Below, one piece after another: positions 22,669 to 34,416 of a stretch of DNA of 64,000 bases. The notes under the pieces are model-generated. The model searched no databases. It was not told the DNA's origin and was given only the letters and a program-made list of their open reading frames with translations. A program made the position numbers and the translations under genes. The stretch's first letter is position 1, and each line of letters starts with the position of its first letter. This stretch comes from Codonopsis lanceolata. Taxonomy: Eukaryota > Streptophyta > Magnoliopsida > Asterales > Campanulaceae. Where the stretch lies: contig CM028382.1 in assembly GCA_013146195.2 (NCBI GenBank), positions 115,085,023 through 115,149,022 of the forward strand. Direction: 5' to 3'.

Positions 22669-24406
22669 ATATATAAACTAAGCTTGTCAAAAGCCTGTAA
22701 GGCTCGACGTGGGCTAAGCCAACTGCTCCGCGGAGGGGAATGGGAGAATGGAGATTATTGGACAGTAGAGAAATGACTGATTGGGAGCTTTTGATTAAGA
22801 AATGTTTTTTATGACCTGGGGGTTACAAATTTGATTTAAAAGAATTGGGTGGACAGTGGACCCAACAACTCCCATATGACTATGACCCATATCCAGTACA
22901 TGTAATCAACGGAGGATTCTTGCATGGAACGCCACGTCACCTGAAACACGGCGTACCCCACTCCAATGCGCTTATGGCATACCCCTCTGTGGACCCCAAA
23001 TCTACTAACTTACAGAATAGCTGAATAGATTGTCAATCCGGGGCCCGTGGCCTCCTTCTGTTTTTTCTTTTCTTTTTCTTTTTCTTTTTTATTTCTCTAT
23101 TTTCTATATTTTAAGCAAACTTTAAAGACCAAGGAAGAATTAACAGTGATCTTTAATTTATTTTTTAATTCATGATTAGGGGTAGCACTCATGATTTTTT
23201 TAAAAAAATTAAACAATACGTCGATTAAACACAAATTTTTTAAGACAAAATCATTTGTCATGTTGGTTATAAGAGATTTGATTCCGGTTACAGCCTTACA
23301 GATGACACTCAACTACTAAAGATAGTTGAGTATCACCTCTAACCGACGACGGTCTTTATTTTGTCCAAAAAAAAGTTGTTTTTCTTGGAGTTTTCTAAAT
23401 CATATACAATAACTAAGCAAAAAATAATTTTACAAAAAAAAATTCGAATGCATAGCTTCTTTTAGCAAACATCTTCAAAGTGAGTCTATTTTCATAGAAA
23501 GCGTGTATATAATAAAATATGAGGGGTAAAAGTGTAAAATTTGTTTTGAAGGCAGGAGAGGGGGAATCTGAGGTCATGAATCACGACGAACCATGCGAGC
23601 ATGAATTAACCAACGTAAGCACAAAAATAACATGGACAGACCTTGAAACAAGGACCACTCAGTTCTAAGCTTATCTCTTAAACAATAAAATACAAAATAT
23701 CAATATTATAAAAGAGTTCAGGGTATAACAGGTGGTTTTGATTTAATTATGCTAAAAACAATTGACGATTCAGATTGGTTCGTAAGTATGTAAGTTATAA
23801 ATGCACCTCACAATTATGAGTTATATTTGAAGTACCCCCTCTTTTCGCTCCATAGTTAACTGACGGTCCTAATCAAATTGTGTTAAAAACTACTGGCGAT
23901 CCAGATTAATCCGTAAGTATGTGAGTTACATAAATCTCATCTATGAGTTTTATTTGAATTACCCCCTCCACAATTATATATAAAACCTTCAGTTTTGAGT
24001 TTTGTTTAAATTACCCCCTCAGTTATGAGATTTGTTTATCTCAAATATTAATTGAACCAATCTCATATCGATACTGTGCATATGGCATGGGCACAAATAC
24101 CAGTAAGTATTATACAAGCTCAGAAGAAAATATGTTAAAAATTTATAACAAATTAATTATTCTGTGATGTGGTTACAGGTTACATAATGTATAGCATGCC
24201 CCAATATTTTACCAACCAGCCCATCTTATTAGATTAGAGTAAATCTCTTCTAAACAGTATTACCAATCTTAAAAAAAATAAGATGAAGTTCTATTCTCTT
24301 ACAATTTAATCCATTAACATATAGTGAATAGGGTCAAGGGAATGTGCTTATATAAAATAGTCGTAAAACTGTATTTCCTAAGTTTTTTGCTTTTAGGGAT
24401 TAAATA
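22669..24406. other. No gene recognised; contains a short tandem duplication
   Basis: Read on both strands without protein similarity. At about 23724-23970 a ~140-bp sequence is repeated twice with divergence (AAAAACAATTGACGATTCAG and AAAAACTACTGGCGATCCAG, each followed by GTAAGTATGTAAGTTA/GTAAGTATGTGAGTTA and ATTACCCCCTC-like ends). Confidence 0.55.
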
Positions 24407-25093
24407 AGGAGAAATTACGGACCGGTTCACTTTCTAAAGTTTTCAATTGCTCAAGTCCGTTTTTTTTCAACTAGAAAATTACATATTTTTTGGGACAAAA
24501 AAACTATGATACTCCCTGAGGCGCACTACGGAAATGCACTGCGTTGCATCGATTTTTGCACCGCGATGAATCAATTTTATGAATATGATGCGCGCTACGG
24601 AAATGTATCGCAGTGTATCGATTTTTGCATCGTGATGAATCAATTTCAATTACAAAATCTAATTTTTGCACCGCGATGAATCAAAATTTAATTACATAAT
24701 CCAAATTGCATCTCGTTGCACCAACTTTTATGTACCGTGATGAATTAATTTTTACACCGTAATACATAAAATATTATCTAATTCAATTTTTCACCGTGAT
24801 ACAAACTCATAAAGAACCAAACCACGTCCATCTTTTTCTTCCATCTGTTCCAGAGTAAGTCTTCTTCCTCCACCTCCTCCGTCTTCGTCCTACTGAAAAA
24901 TCCTTCATCCCAGGTCGATCCCCGTTTCATTGCCCAACAATGGTGATTTTCGATTCCAATGTTTTTGTCGGAGCTGTTGAAGAAGACGGTGACATTTTCA
25001 GAATAATATTTCAAAAAATGGTCTTTTGTAGTTGAAAAAAAAAGGTACTGGAAGGGTTACAAATTTTGAAAAAAGGACCGCCAAAATTTCACC
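24407..25093 (+). mobile_element. Mutator-like element, copy 3 of the CGCGGTGCAA family
   Basis: Best terminal repeats of the family: left GAAATTACGGACCGGTTCAC, right reversed GAAATTTTGGCGGTCC, alignable for about 90 bp including CTTTTTTTTTCAACTA. Flanks GATTAAATA and AATTAAGTA agree at 7 of 9 bases. The motif is mostly inverted here (TTTTTGCACCGCGATGAATC). Carries a 31-codon open frame at 24940. Confidence 0.7.
24940..25035 (+). other. Short conserved frame in Mutator-like copy 3
   Basis: ATG-initiated frame starting MVIFDSNVFVGAVEEDGDIF, 31 codons. The same DNA segment, with CCCCGTTTC(A/G)TTG and CAATCG/CAATGG just upstream, recurs in copy 2 (about 22498) and copy 4 (about 26258), there with frame breaks. 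This could be a captured gene fragment or just element-conserved DNA; function unknown. Confidence 0.35.
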
Positions 25094-25106
25094 AATTAAG
25101 TATGAA

Positions 25107-25577
25107 TGTTATATATACTACAAGTTTGTTATCTACAAAGAATCATGAGTTACCTCATGCGAACTTGAACCTTGAGTGAAGCAGAAGACTTTCTTTCAGC
25201 ATGAGCCACGATCTTCATATGTCACGAACATTGATCCTGCAAGTCTTTCTCGTCGGATTGATATCACGTAGCATGAATATCAATCTATAATTCACACTGT
25301 AAATCCAAATCTCTCAATAGTTAGGCTAGAGGAAGTATTTTGTGAGATAGAATATAGGAGAGAGAAGGGGCGGCCAAGTACAAGGAATTGAAGGCGTCTT
25401 CTTCCTTTAGGTGTGTAATATCTTAGGGTTTAATCCCTTTTTACTTGCCTTATTTATTTTATTATACAAGAAACTCTATTTCTTGTAGATTAAGTTAAGT
25501 CAATCTCAAACCCCTTCGGATTAGGAAACTTAATTGCCATAATAATATAATTAGAGTTCATGTGAACGGAAGTAAAT
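25107..25577 (-). repeat. LTR fragment related to the second copia element
   Basis: Starts TGTTATATATAC and matches 32344-33354 (minus its hAT insertion) through landmarks ATCATGAGTTACCTC, TCGTCGGATTGATATCACG, TTAGGCTAGA and CGGAAGTAAATA. It stops about 25 bp short of the expected terminal repeat end, where Mutator-like copy 4 begins. No internal region, so a truncated solo LTR. Confidence 0.75.
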
Positions 25578-26407
25578 AGTCGAGCAAAATGACTGCGATA
25601 CCCTTAATGAGTCTGAGGCACACTACGTTTTTGTACCGCGGTTCAAAAATATCAGATTAAATTTATGAACCGCGGTGCAATTAGATTACGAAATTAGACA
25701 ATTGAACCGTGGTGCAAAAATTAATGCAATGAAATTTATGAACCGCGATTCAAAAATAGACTATGAAAATTAAACTTTGAACCGCGGTACAAAAATTAAT
25801 GCAATGAAATTTATGAACCGCGGTTTAAAAATAGACTAGGAAATTAAACTTTGAATCGCGGTTTAAAAATAGACTAGGAAATTAAATATTGAATCGCAGT
25901 GCAAAAATTAGTGCAATGAAATTTATGAATCGCGGTTCAAAAATAGACTCGGAAATTAAACTTTGAACCGCTATGCAAAAATATTATCTAATTTATTTTT
26001 GCACCGCGATACAAAAGCATAAATAACCAGTTTACGTCTTCCACCTTCTTCTTCCATCTCCTCCGTCGTAAGCTTTCTTCTTCCTCCTCCTTCTATGCCT
26101 TTGTCTCAACTGAAAAATCCTTCAACCCAGCACAGATTCATTATAGTTTCGTAGTTCATAAATCAAAAAACTCATTTACCAACGCCCCCGAACCCCCACG
26201 ACGGGGCGCTGCCCCCTCGACCTGTCGGGTAGATCAATCCCCGTTTCGTTGCGCACAATCGTTATTTTAAAATCTAAAGTGTGTTGTCGGAAGACTATGA
26301 CATTTTTTTAACAATATTTCAAATAGTGATCTTTTGCGATTGAAAAAAAGAAAGGTAGACTTTTGAAGATAGAAACTTTGGAAAAGAGACCGGCCAGAAT
26401 TTTGCCC
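25578..26407 (+). mobile_element. Mutator-like element, copy 4, left end missing
   Basis: Begins inside the family sequence (AAAATGACTGCGATACCC) and ends with reversed terminal repeat GGGCAAAATTCTGGCCGGTC. The interior has the densest motif array in the window (about nine ACCGCGGT(G/T)CAAA-like copies, 25630-26000), alternating with ATTAATGCAATGAAATTTATG. A GC-rich hairpin-prone block lies at about 26185-26230. Confidence 0.68.
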
Positions 26408-26509
26408 AATAAAGTAACTATCTAAAACGAGAACCAATTGAAAATGGGTAGTGCCGTAATGGGTGTTATATCTTACTAGTTTTTTTTAAACTCGTGTGTT
26501 AAATGCACG

Positions 26510-27075
26510 TCAACTAAATCGTATATAAATAAAATAAGGAGGATAAGTTTATTAACAATTACACATAAGTATATCACTAATCATTATATATTCTAAAAAA
26601 TTTCCTTATACACAATATTAGTTGGTTTTTCATCTTCACCACATATCAATATTTTCAAACCAAAAATAATTTGTTACTCTAGAAACTACGGCATATAACT
26701 GTCCATAGCTAAATACTGGGTTTTTTTCTTCTAAAAGAGACCTATGTGCAATTATTGACGTTGACACTTGTTAATTGTCATTGTATTTAATACCAGTAAT
26801 GTAAATTGTCTTTCTGGAACTTGAAAGACAGTCTTATATCGGATAGAGTTAATGACAATCTTAAAATAAAAACAATTTCTCCAACATTGTTTTCTTTCAA
26901 AAATTTTGTTTCAATAATGTGATCCTCGTGATTTATAATGATTAGTCTTGTTCCATTGCACAATCCTACAGCATGTTCAATGTTTCTCAATAGCATTACT
27001 GGAACATTAATTTTAAGTGTCAATTCATGGCCTGACAATCCCGAACACTTTATACTTTTTAAAAACTATGTATAA
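26510..27075 (-). pseudogene. Helitron PIF1-like helicase C-terminal fragment
   Basis: In order on the minus strand: KSIKCSGLSGHELTLKIN, VPVMLLRNIEHAVGLCNGTR, LIIINHEDHIIETKFL, GEIVFILRLSLTLSDIRLSF, then frame-shifted traces of TMTINKCQRQ (family: AMTINKSQGQ) and of the YGQLYA.VSRVTN block. This is the signature end of Helitron Rep/helicase proteins. Stops and frameshifts make it non-functional. Confidence 0.85.
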
Positions 27076-27120
27076 TGAATGTTTTCGAACAAATTTGAAT
27101 TTTTTCTGTCCTGCAAATAA

Positions 27121-27962
27121 CAATGTTCTAAAACTCCCCGCCTAGCTCCGCTTAGGCCCCTCTCTACCGCCGCGACTTTTTTAGTCGCCGCCTAATCGAC
27201 CAAGTCGGTGCTTACGCCAAACCTTGCCGACCTTAATTTATTTTTGTAGCTTTGATTTTGTGGCATGCGGTGACCGGAGAAGAAAGTGAGGGCGAACTGG
27301 AGAAGGAAGGGGGAGTGGTAATGGTGAGGTAGAGAGGGAGGTAGAAAGAAAAGGGGTTTGATTTTGTGGATATTCGGTGGGATGAGAGAGGGGATAGATT
27401 AAAGGGTTAGATCTAGGAGGAAAGAGATTGAAGAATGAAAAAATAAGGAGAGTCGGTCTGCCAGAGAGAGAGAGAGAGAGAAGAAAAAAAGGAAATGAAG
27501 AAAAAAGGATTGCCGGTCTGCCAGATAGATAGAAGAAAGAAGAAAAAAAAAGATGAAGAAGAAGGAGGTTGTCTCGAGACTCAGAATTTTGAATGAGAAG
27601 TGATTATGGAGGATATGTTAGACTGTCGGTTGTAGGGACAGTAGGTAGGTGGAGTAATTTTTTTTTTCTTTTGCTTCTAAACTTGGCTGGTTTATTGCTT
27701 TGGGGTTATTGAGAATTGAGATTAATAATAGGTTTGTACATTTTTGTTTATTTTACAAATATAGACAAGTGTCTAATAAAATGACAAATATAAAAAAAAA
27801 ATTGTAGTCAATGTGTTTGATCTTTGATGTAAATTCTCAAAAAATGATAATTATGTCTTAATTCTAGGCACCGCTTAGGCCTCGATTACGCCCCGACTAG
27901 TCACCTAGGCGCTAGGTGCTAGTGTGCCGCTTAGCGGCCGCCTAACGATTTTTAGAACCTTG
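27121..27962. mobile_element. hAT-like non-autonomous element
   Basis: Ends CAATGTTCTAAAACTCC and, reversed, CAAGGTTCTAAAAATCG; flanked by GCAAATAA and GCAAATAG (7/8 match). GC-rich termini with repeated CGCTTAGGC / GGCGGC words, AT-rich and purine-rich middle, no transposase. It lies inside the Helitron remnant. Confidence 0.75.
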
Positions 27963-28099
27963 GCAAATAGAATTTGAACTCAAATAAGTTCTTCCTTTTG
28001 AATGATTACTTTTATTAAATTATATTTGTATTTTATGAATAAAGAAATTTATGAGAAGAAAATAAGCTAAAATCAAAATAACGAAATTATTTTTACTGT

Positions 28100-29490
28100 T
28101 AACTATTATTTTTTGTTTTGTAAATTATTTTGAATTTAATAACTTCCATTATATTTTTTTGTTTTATTGACTTCGTAATTATTATTTTTTTTTATTTTTA
28201 AGAATTAGTTTTACGGAAAAATCTTGTTCCGTAATTTTTTATTATTATTTTGCTAACCTCAGTTTAAATTGTTTTGTTTTATTGACTATGTAACTATTAT
28301 TTTTGTTCCATCAAATATTTTTATTTTACTAACATATTTTTGCTTTACATAACTATTTTTAAGAATTTGTTTTAAACTTTTGTTCCGTAAATTATTTTTA
28401 TAATTTTACTAACTTTAGTTTAAATTATTTTTGTTTTATTGACTCTGTAACTATTATTTTGTTTCATCAAATATTTTCATTTAACTAATGCATTTTTGTT
28501 TTACATAGCTATTTTTAAGAATTTGTTTTACAATTTTGTTCCGTAAATTATTTTTATTATTTTAGTAACCTCAGTTTAAATTGTTTTTGTTTTTATTGAC
28601 TTTGTAACTTGATGTTGCACAATTTGGTCTTGGGTCGTTCCTTGCGATGTTTAGGATATCTAGGCTTGTGTGAATGTATAGTCTTGTGAAAACTCAGTCA
28701 AAAGAAGAAAACTTTAGAAGGAATGTAAGACATGGTCTCGCGAAACCCCTCAGGTGTGAGAGTAAGTCTTTAGTTTATAGAAAGCAAAATGACAGAGTTT
28801 TGGTGAGTAAAAATGAGCGTACCTTTGAAATGAAACATTGTGATGTATATATAGCCCTTTTGGGAGTGAAATCCGGGCTGAGTTATTATTATGGAGAGAA
28901 TTTAGGTCTTTATGACCATAAATGCGGGTTGACTGCGTAACTGACGGGATCACGACTTAAATCTCGGGCTCCAGAATTATCTGATAGTTAAGCCTTGGGA
29001 TGGATCTGTCTCATTCGAGCAGCTTTGCTCCCTGCTCGATCAGATTGGTAGGAGGATTCCTGGTCAGTAGATATGTAGGATGTTCTCCTCGGGTTATCTT
29101 ACTTGGGTGACCTTTTTCCTAATCCCTATCTTCCATGTGTTTATCACGTGAGGGCACACGTGCCCAGCTCGTGACCGGGATTTGGGCCGAGCTCATCATA
29201 ACTATTATTTTTGTTCAATCAAATATTTTTATTTTACTAACGTATTTTTGTTTTGCATATATATTTTTAAAATTTTGTTTTAAACTTTTGTTCCGTAAAT
29301 TATTTTATTTTACTAACCTCCGTATTAAATTATTTTTGTTTTGTTGATTTTGTAACTTTTATTTTTATAGTGGTTTGTTCTATAAATTATTTTTATTTTA
29401 CTAGTCTCTTATATTTTTGTTTTCTTGACTCCGGAACTATTATTTTTGTTTTAGTTACTATTTTTTATGTTTAAAAAGAGAAAAATATTT
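28100..29490. repeat. 157-bp tandem repeat tract, interrupted by a solo LTR
   Basis: TTGACTNTGTAACTATTATT-like landmarks occur at 28284, 28441 and 28598, exactly 157 bp apart; subtracting the LTR insertion, the next is at about the same distance (29345). TTCCGTAAATTATTTTTA and AATTTGTTTTA recur in each unit. Edges at about 28169 and 29427 are shortened units. Non-coding and very AT-rich. Confidence 0.75.
28610..29198 (+). repeat. Solo LTR, TSD TAACT
   Basis: Starts TGATGTTGCAC and ends GCTCATCA, giving a TGATG/CATCA terminal inverted repeat. It is flanked by identical TAACT at 28605-28609 and 29199-29203. A TATA-like GTATATATAGCCC lies at about 28845. 589 bp; the gene-like open frame inside it has no recognisable product. 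Confidence 0.85.
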
Positions 29491-32343
29491 AAACATAATT
29501 AATAGAGAGGAGATGGTGGTGATGAGAGAGAAAATAGGGAGGAGATAGGAGAGAGAAAGAGAAATATAACCATAGAAGCTAGGAGAGAGAAAGAGTAAAA
29601 TGGTAATTTAAAAGTCAATAATTTAAAAATAAGATTTTTGAGAAAAAAATATATATTTGTCGTTGTATATATATAGATATTACGAAGAACGAGACCCTAT
29701 CTCTCAGAAGTCAGAACTCTGAAGTATTTTGTAAAAAACTTGTGTATAAGCAAGTAAGCAACTAATAAAATTGAGAGTTTTGGAAGAGGATGATAATATC
29801 GATAGACAACTAGGTTGTCTGCTTATTTGTTTGTGATTTGGAATTGTGTGTCGAAGAAAAGATGCCAAAAATTGCAAGGGTGTTATTGACATACCGTGTA
29901 TATCGAGGCCTACGTGCACTTTTTGTTTATGCAACTTGCCTCCCTATTTGTGTTGGTAGGGTATATTGGATTTTGGGTATTCTTTAAGCTTAGTTCGTAA
30001 AGCAGTCTCATATAAAAAGTAGTCTAATTTATATAATAACCTAATAGGATATAAATTTAGTTTAAATTTATTTTTAAACATAAAAATATTACCTTATTAA
30101 AATTAAATACGAAAATTACAATAAAATATAAATACTCAAACTTAAAATTAAAACTAATCCAATATTGGATTTTGATTTTTGGTTATTCTTTGATTTGAGT
30201 AAAAAAGGTTATGTATTAACACCAAACTACTCTTGATCATTTTTCACTGAAGGAAAAATATGATCGAACCAGGGCCTTAGCATATATACATAAGTGAAAA
30301 TGACTGCCTGATCGAGATTTCTTCTATATATACCAGGGGAGACTAAATTCACGTACTTTGAGTTTTAGAGAGACATGTAGACAGACGTACGTGAGATCGA
30401 AAGAAAGAGTTTTGTGGGTAATTTTTTTCATATTTCCTAAAAGGAAAGTAGGTAAGCAACAACGACAATTGGACTCTTCTTTAATTAGTCTTGGGAAAGA
30501 GACGGATCAATTTTGGTATTAATAACAAGGAAGAAAACATGGGTCTTACCTGTGACAAGAAGTGGAAATTGATTCTTCTGTCCAGGCTCCAGCTAAAGAG
30601 TTGAATTGAATATTGCATATAGCTAGTGAATCTTGAATGGGTTGTTATTAACTGTACGTAGCGATCCATGTCAACCCGGCCGGCCATAACTAGCTAGGAC
30701 AATGCAAGTAAGATTCTTCTTTTTAAAAAACAATTGATGACAGTAGAATATTTGATTTAATACTAGACTACTAGTCAATAATTTATCAAGGAAATATATT
30801 ATAACAAAAATAGGGGCAGTGCCAGTGGTTTCATCAAGTTTTGTCGAAATTAAGGGATTTGGAACTGATGATTCTTAATCTCCATTCTCCAGCTAACCCG
30901 GCAAAAGGTACATACATTAATTAGTTGATCATCGATTGCCATATATATCCCAAAACAAGAAATTTATGGTCGAGTATGTACGTATAGTAGTAGCTGGCTG
31001 GATATGGACATCCATTCCTGGCTTATAGTTAGATAGCTATTTCATTCTAGTCTAAGTTTTGGCTCTAAATATATAATAATATGTAGAAGGGCAGGCCAAT
31101 GCTGCATTAATAATAATAGGTGAACCGGCCACCGGATGAGCTAAAAAGGACCACAACCTTTAAGGTATGATGTTACCCTAGTGTCTAGTGTCTACACAAA
31201 ATCAAGCATTCAATCTTTCTCACTGCCCCTTCGACTTGATATATGTAGTATGTTACTCCATTAAGAGTGCTGTCCTTCAATTCTTCTGGGACCGCCATTA
31301 AAGAATAGAATTCATGGGCCATCATCACTTTTCAATGTTGATTGCTTTTCTTCTGCATTTCTTCATGGTTAAAATTAAACAGATAACGAAACGTTACAGG
31401 TTATAACACCTGCAGGCTGCAGTCAATCTGCCCCGCCATGCAAGTTTACGATAAGGATTTGCACATATAATTAATTAAGAGATCAGGTTAGGGGTTAAAA
31501 ACGAGAACATAGTAAATGAAAATCGAGGTTTGAGAACAGATCACCTTTCAGCTTACATATACTCGTTTGTTCCATGCATGCCATTTTTCTTACATTTTTT
31601 TGTAGAGCAATACTAGAGCCACTCAATGTATACTCAAAGTTGTGCATCAAAATCAGTTTCTTCCATTAAGCAATAAGCAGCTGGGTATTAAGCAATATAG
31701 TGCCGAACTTTGAAAGTTTTGTACCATCTTTTTAGTTTTATTTATTGCAAACCACACAGATCCAGATTTGAGCGAAACCGAATCCCACATTGAAAGCGCA
31801 GTTACCCAAGTTTGGTCATGCGGTTATATGACAGCTTTCAAACCAGAGCAACTACGTACATTGATTAAATGTCTTAAATGTGATTGAGACTTCTGTATCC
31901 GCTGCTTCTTATTTTCAATTCCCTCCCTGCTACAGTATGAACCACATATTATGGATAATGGATGTGAACCAACCCAAACGACACCCAGTTTCAATGAATT
32001 AATTTTTTTTAAGAATTCAAGAATATATAGTTTTTGTCTTCAATGAGTGTAAGAATTCAACGAGCACATTTAGCATTTTCCATTTGCAAAGCATTCAATG
32101 AGCGTAAGATTTGCAGCCAGCCAAATCCAATAACAACATTGTCTTACAACTACTTCTACAACTTTTTTTACAATTAAGCTTTGAAGAAGGGTAAAGTTGT
32201 CTTTGTTCAAAACATTTTTTCCCAATTTAAGGCTTAGTTGTAAGGAAAGTTGTAGGATTAGTGGTAAGGATATCATTTTCCATCCAATAAACAAACCAGT
32301 AGTTTCCAATGAGGTTATGAATGTGAACTTTATTGGTACCGAA
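29491..32343. other. No gene recognised
   Basis: 2.8 kb read on both strands. Short open frames only, none with a recognisable domain. The phrase AGTTTTATTTATTGCAAACC at about 31735 recurs at about 40619, so a small dispersed repeat exists. No common microRNA that I know was recognised. Confidence 0.5.
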
Positions 32344-32562
32344 TGTTATTTATCCTATAAGTTCGTTATCTACAAGGAATCATGAGTTACCTCGTGCGAA
32401 CTTGAATAGCGAAGCGGAAGATTTTATGCTTGAACTACGATCTTCGTATGTCACGATCAACAATCCTACGAGTCTCTCTCGTCGGATTGATATCACGTAG
32501 CACAAATATCAACCTCTGGTTCACCACTACAAATCCAAGCCTCTTGATGGTTAGGCTAGAAG

Positions 32563-32651
32563 CAAGGCCGGCCCTGGGGGTATCTGGAGGGGCGACCGCC
32601 ATGGTTCCCAATTTTTATGGCTTCAAATGTTTGGATATTACCTTATATTTA

Positions 32652-32713
<62 letters not shown>

Positions 32714-33070
32714 ATCAAAAAGGTTTACAATTAATTATCTTAACACGGTGGTTAATATGCTCATGATTTAAGCAAGATGTCTCAGGTTTGAATCTTGGGT
32801 TGTTACTTGTTTTAATCTATTACTTTTTTTTAGTTTGTAAATTGTATATAAGTTATAAGGTGTTCAGAATTTTAGTTTAGAATTGGTGACCCAATGGTTA
32901 ACATAGTTGGTAGATTATCAGAGATCTTGGTTCAAAGATCTTGGTTCAATTCTTGTTATAGACTTCTTACTTTTTTTTTCCAATACTTTAAATGATTTCA
33001 TTTTGATAAAGCCCCCCCCCCCCCAATTTTTTGTTGGCCATGGGCCTCTCAAAACTCAGGGCCGGCCCTG
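32563..33070. mobile_element. hAT-like element inside the copia LTR
   Basis: Ends CAAGGCCGGCCCTG and, reversed, CAGGGCCGGCCCTGAG; flanks GCTAGAAG and GCTAGATG match at 7 of 8 bases. The uninterrupted relative at 25330 reads GGCTAGAGGAAGTATTT across the site. Contains a long (TA)n run, a poly-C run at about 33012-33024 and two tRNA-like short phrases. Confidence 0.83.
32653..32708. repeat. (TA)n microsatellite
   Basis: About 28 TA dinucleotides in the hAT-like element. Confidence 0.95.
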
Positions 33071-33354
33071 GCTAGATGGAGTATTTGGTGAGAAAGAATA
33101 TAAGAGAGAGAGAGAGTGGGGAATGGCCAACACAAGGAAGACGTCTTCTTTCTTTTAGGCATGTAGTTACTAGTTATGGTTTTATCCATTTAGTTTACCT
33201 ATTTATATTATTGTACAAGAAATATTATTTCTTGTAGGTCAAGTTAAGTCAATCTCGAATCCCTTCAGATTAGGATACTTACTTACCATAATAATATAAT
33301 TACGGTCCATATGAGCGGAAGTAAATAATCGGGTCACGAGCCCAATTGCTAACA

Positions 33355-34416
33355 TCTCTCAATCACACACATGTGTTCACCTCTTTTACCACATCGTATC
33401 ATCAAAATCCGTTAAACACAACTTTTTCATACCGGAAGTGAAGCATGCGATATGACGAAAAAGATAAAGGGTGGAGCACTATATCAAATCACCATCTGAC
33501 CAGCATAGAACGTCCCCGTTAGAAAACAAAACTCGTTATACCTCAGAACGTATATATACATCAATTTAAGCATCCTCAATCCTTCGAGAGCGGTGCTTAA
33601 ACCTTAACATGTTTTTGTATCATGATCAATCTCTTGAAAAGTATGTTCAATATGATCGTCATGACATTGAAACACAAAAATAGAGATGTATATCATATTA
33701 TCTTCCTTAGACACTCATATCAATCGCTCTTGATTAACTGCTTTCCCAGCAATGCTCCGTAGGGCTGTATTTCCATAGCCCGTTGGCCGGCATGCCAAAG
33801 TTGCATCATCAACGTCCAAGTTCATGATATAGTTCTAAGTCACATAGGGTATAATCGTGACCTGGATTTGATCACAAGAACTCACACACAGTATGATGTG
33901 TATGTTATGACGGAACTACCACACGAAGTAGGCATGTCATGCTCAAACGCCGTACGAACCTTAGTCTAGCTGCCCTTTTGGCATCTAACCTGAGTACTCA
34001 TAAACAGTCACTGTTCTAGTGTCTCTTTTAATATCTCATATTCGGACTTTTTCTTGGGATATAAAGTCGACCTTCATAAAAGGTCTCATCTTAGCCGTAT
34101 GTCAAGGCGATAAATGTAATGTCATTTACGCACTCTTCGTAAGTGCCAAAGACTATTACTATCTCAACTTGCTCGTTCATCTAGCGATAAGGTGAATTAC
34201 CCGTGTGAGAGGGCCAATTCAATATCCACGACATATTTTTAATCAAAATGTATATGCTACGTAATTTCATATAAAGTCATCCAATTAACATATAAAATGA
34301 ATAAAATGAAAACTGCAATTTATTCAAACGATAATGAAAATAATAATCAAATGTCAACAAAAGTGTTCTCAAAATAAACATCAAATCCTACGAAGCCCTA
34401 GACCCAACATATGATC
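33355..34416 (-). other. 3' untranslated region of second copia element
   Basis: Non-coding between RNase H stop and polypurine tract; no similarity to a gene. Confidence 0.65.

Larger units (their letters stand above)
26476..28030 (-). mobile_element. Helitron remnant with 3' terminus
   Basis: On the minus strand the element ends CTAG followed by host T (26476-26479), preceded by a small hairpin (CGTG...CACG in ACGTGCATTTAACACACGAG). Upstream lies a degenerate Helitron helicase C-terminus. The 5' limit is not seen; the remnant continues past a hAT-like insertion to at least about 28030. Confidence 0.68.
32344..33354 (-). repeat. 3' LTR of second copia element, split by a hAT-like insertion
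   Basis: On the minus strand it starts TGTTAGCAATTGGGC after a purine tract (GATTGAGAGA) and ends GGATAAATAACA. Without the insertion at 32563-33070 it would be about 495 bp, the same size as the relative at 25107. Confidence 0.83.

Noticed and set aside
28674..28940. 88-codon open frame
   Set aside because: Lies wholly inside the solo LTR and overlaps its TATA-like region; no similarity.
32070..32309. 79-codon minus-strand open frame
   Set aside because: Leu-rich chance frame in AT-rich DNA; no domain, no codon pattern.
32740..32960. SINE inside the hAT-like element
   Set aside because: TGGTTAATATG and CAGGTTTGAATC look tRNA-like but spacing and ends do not support a SINE.
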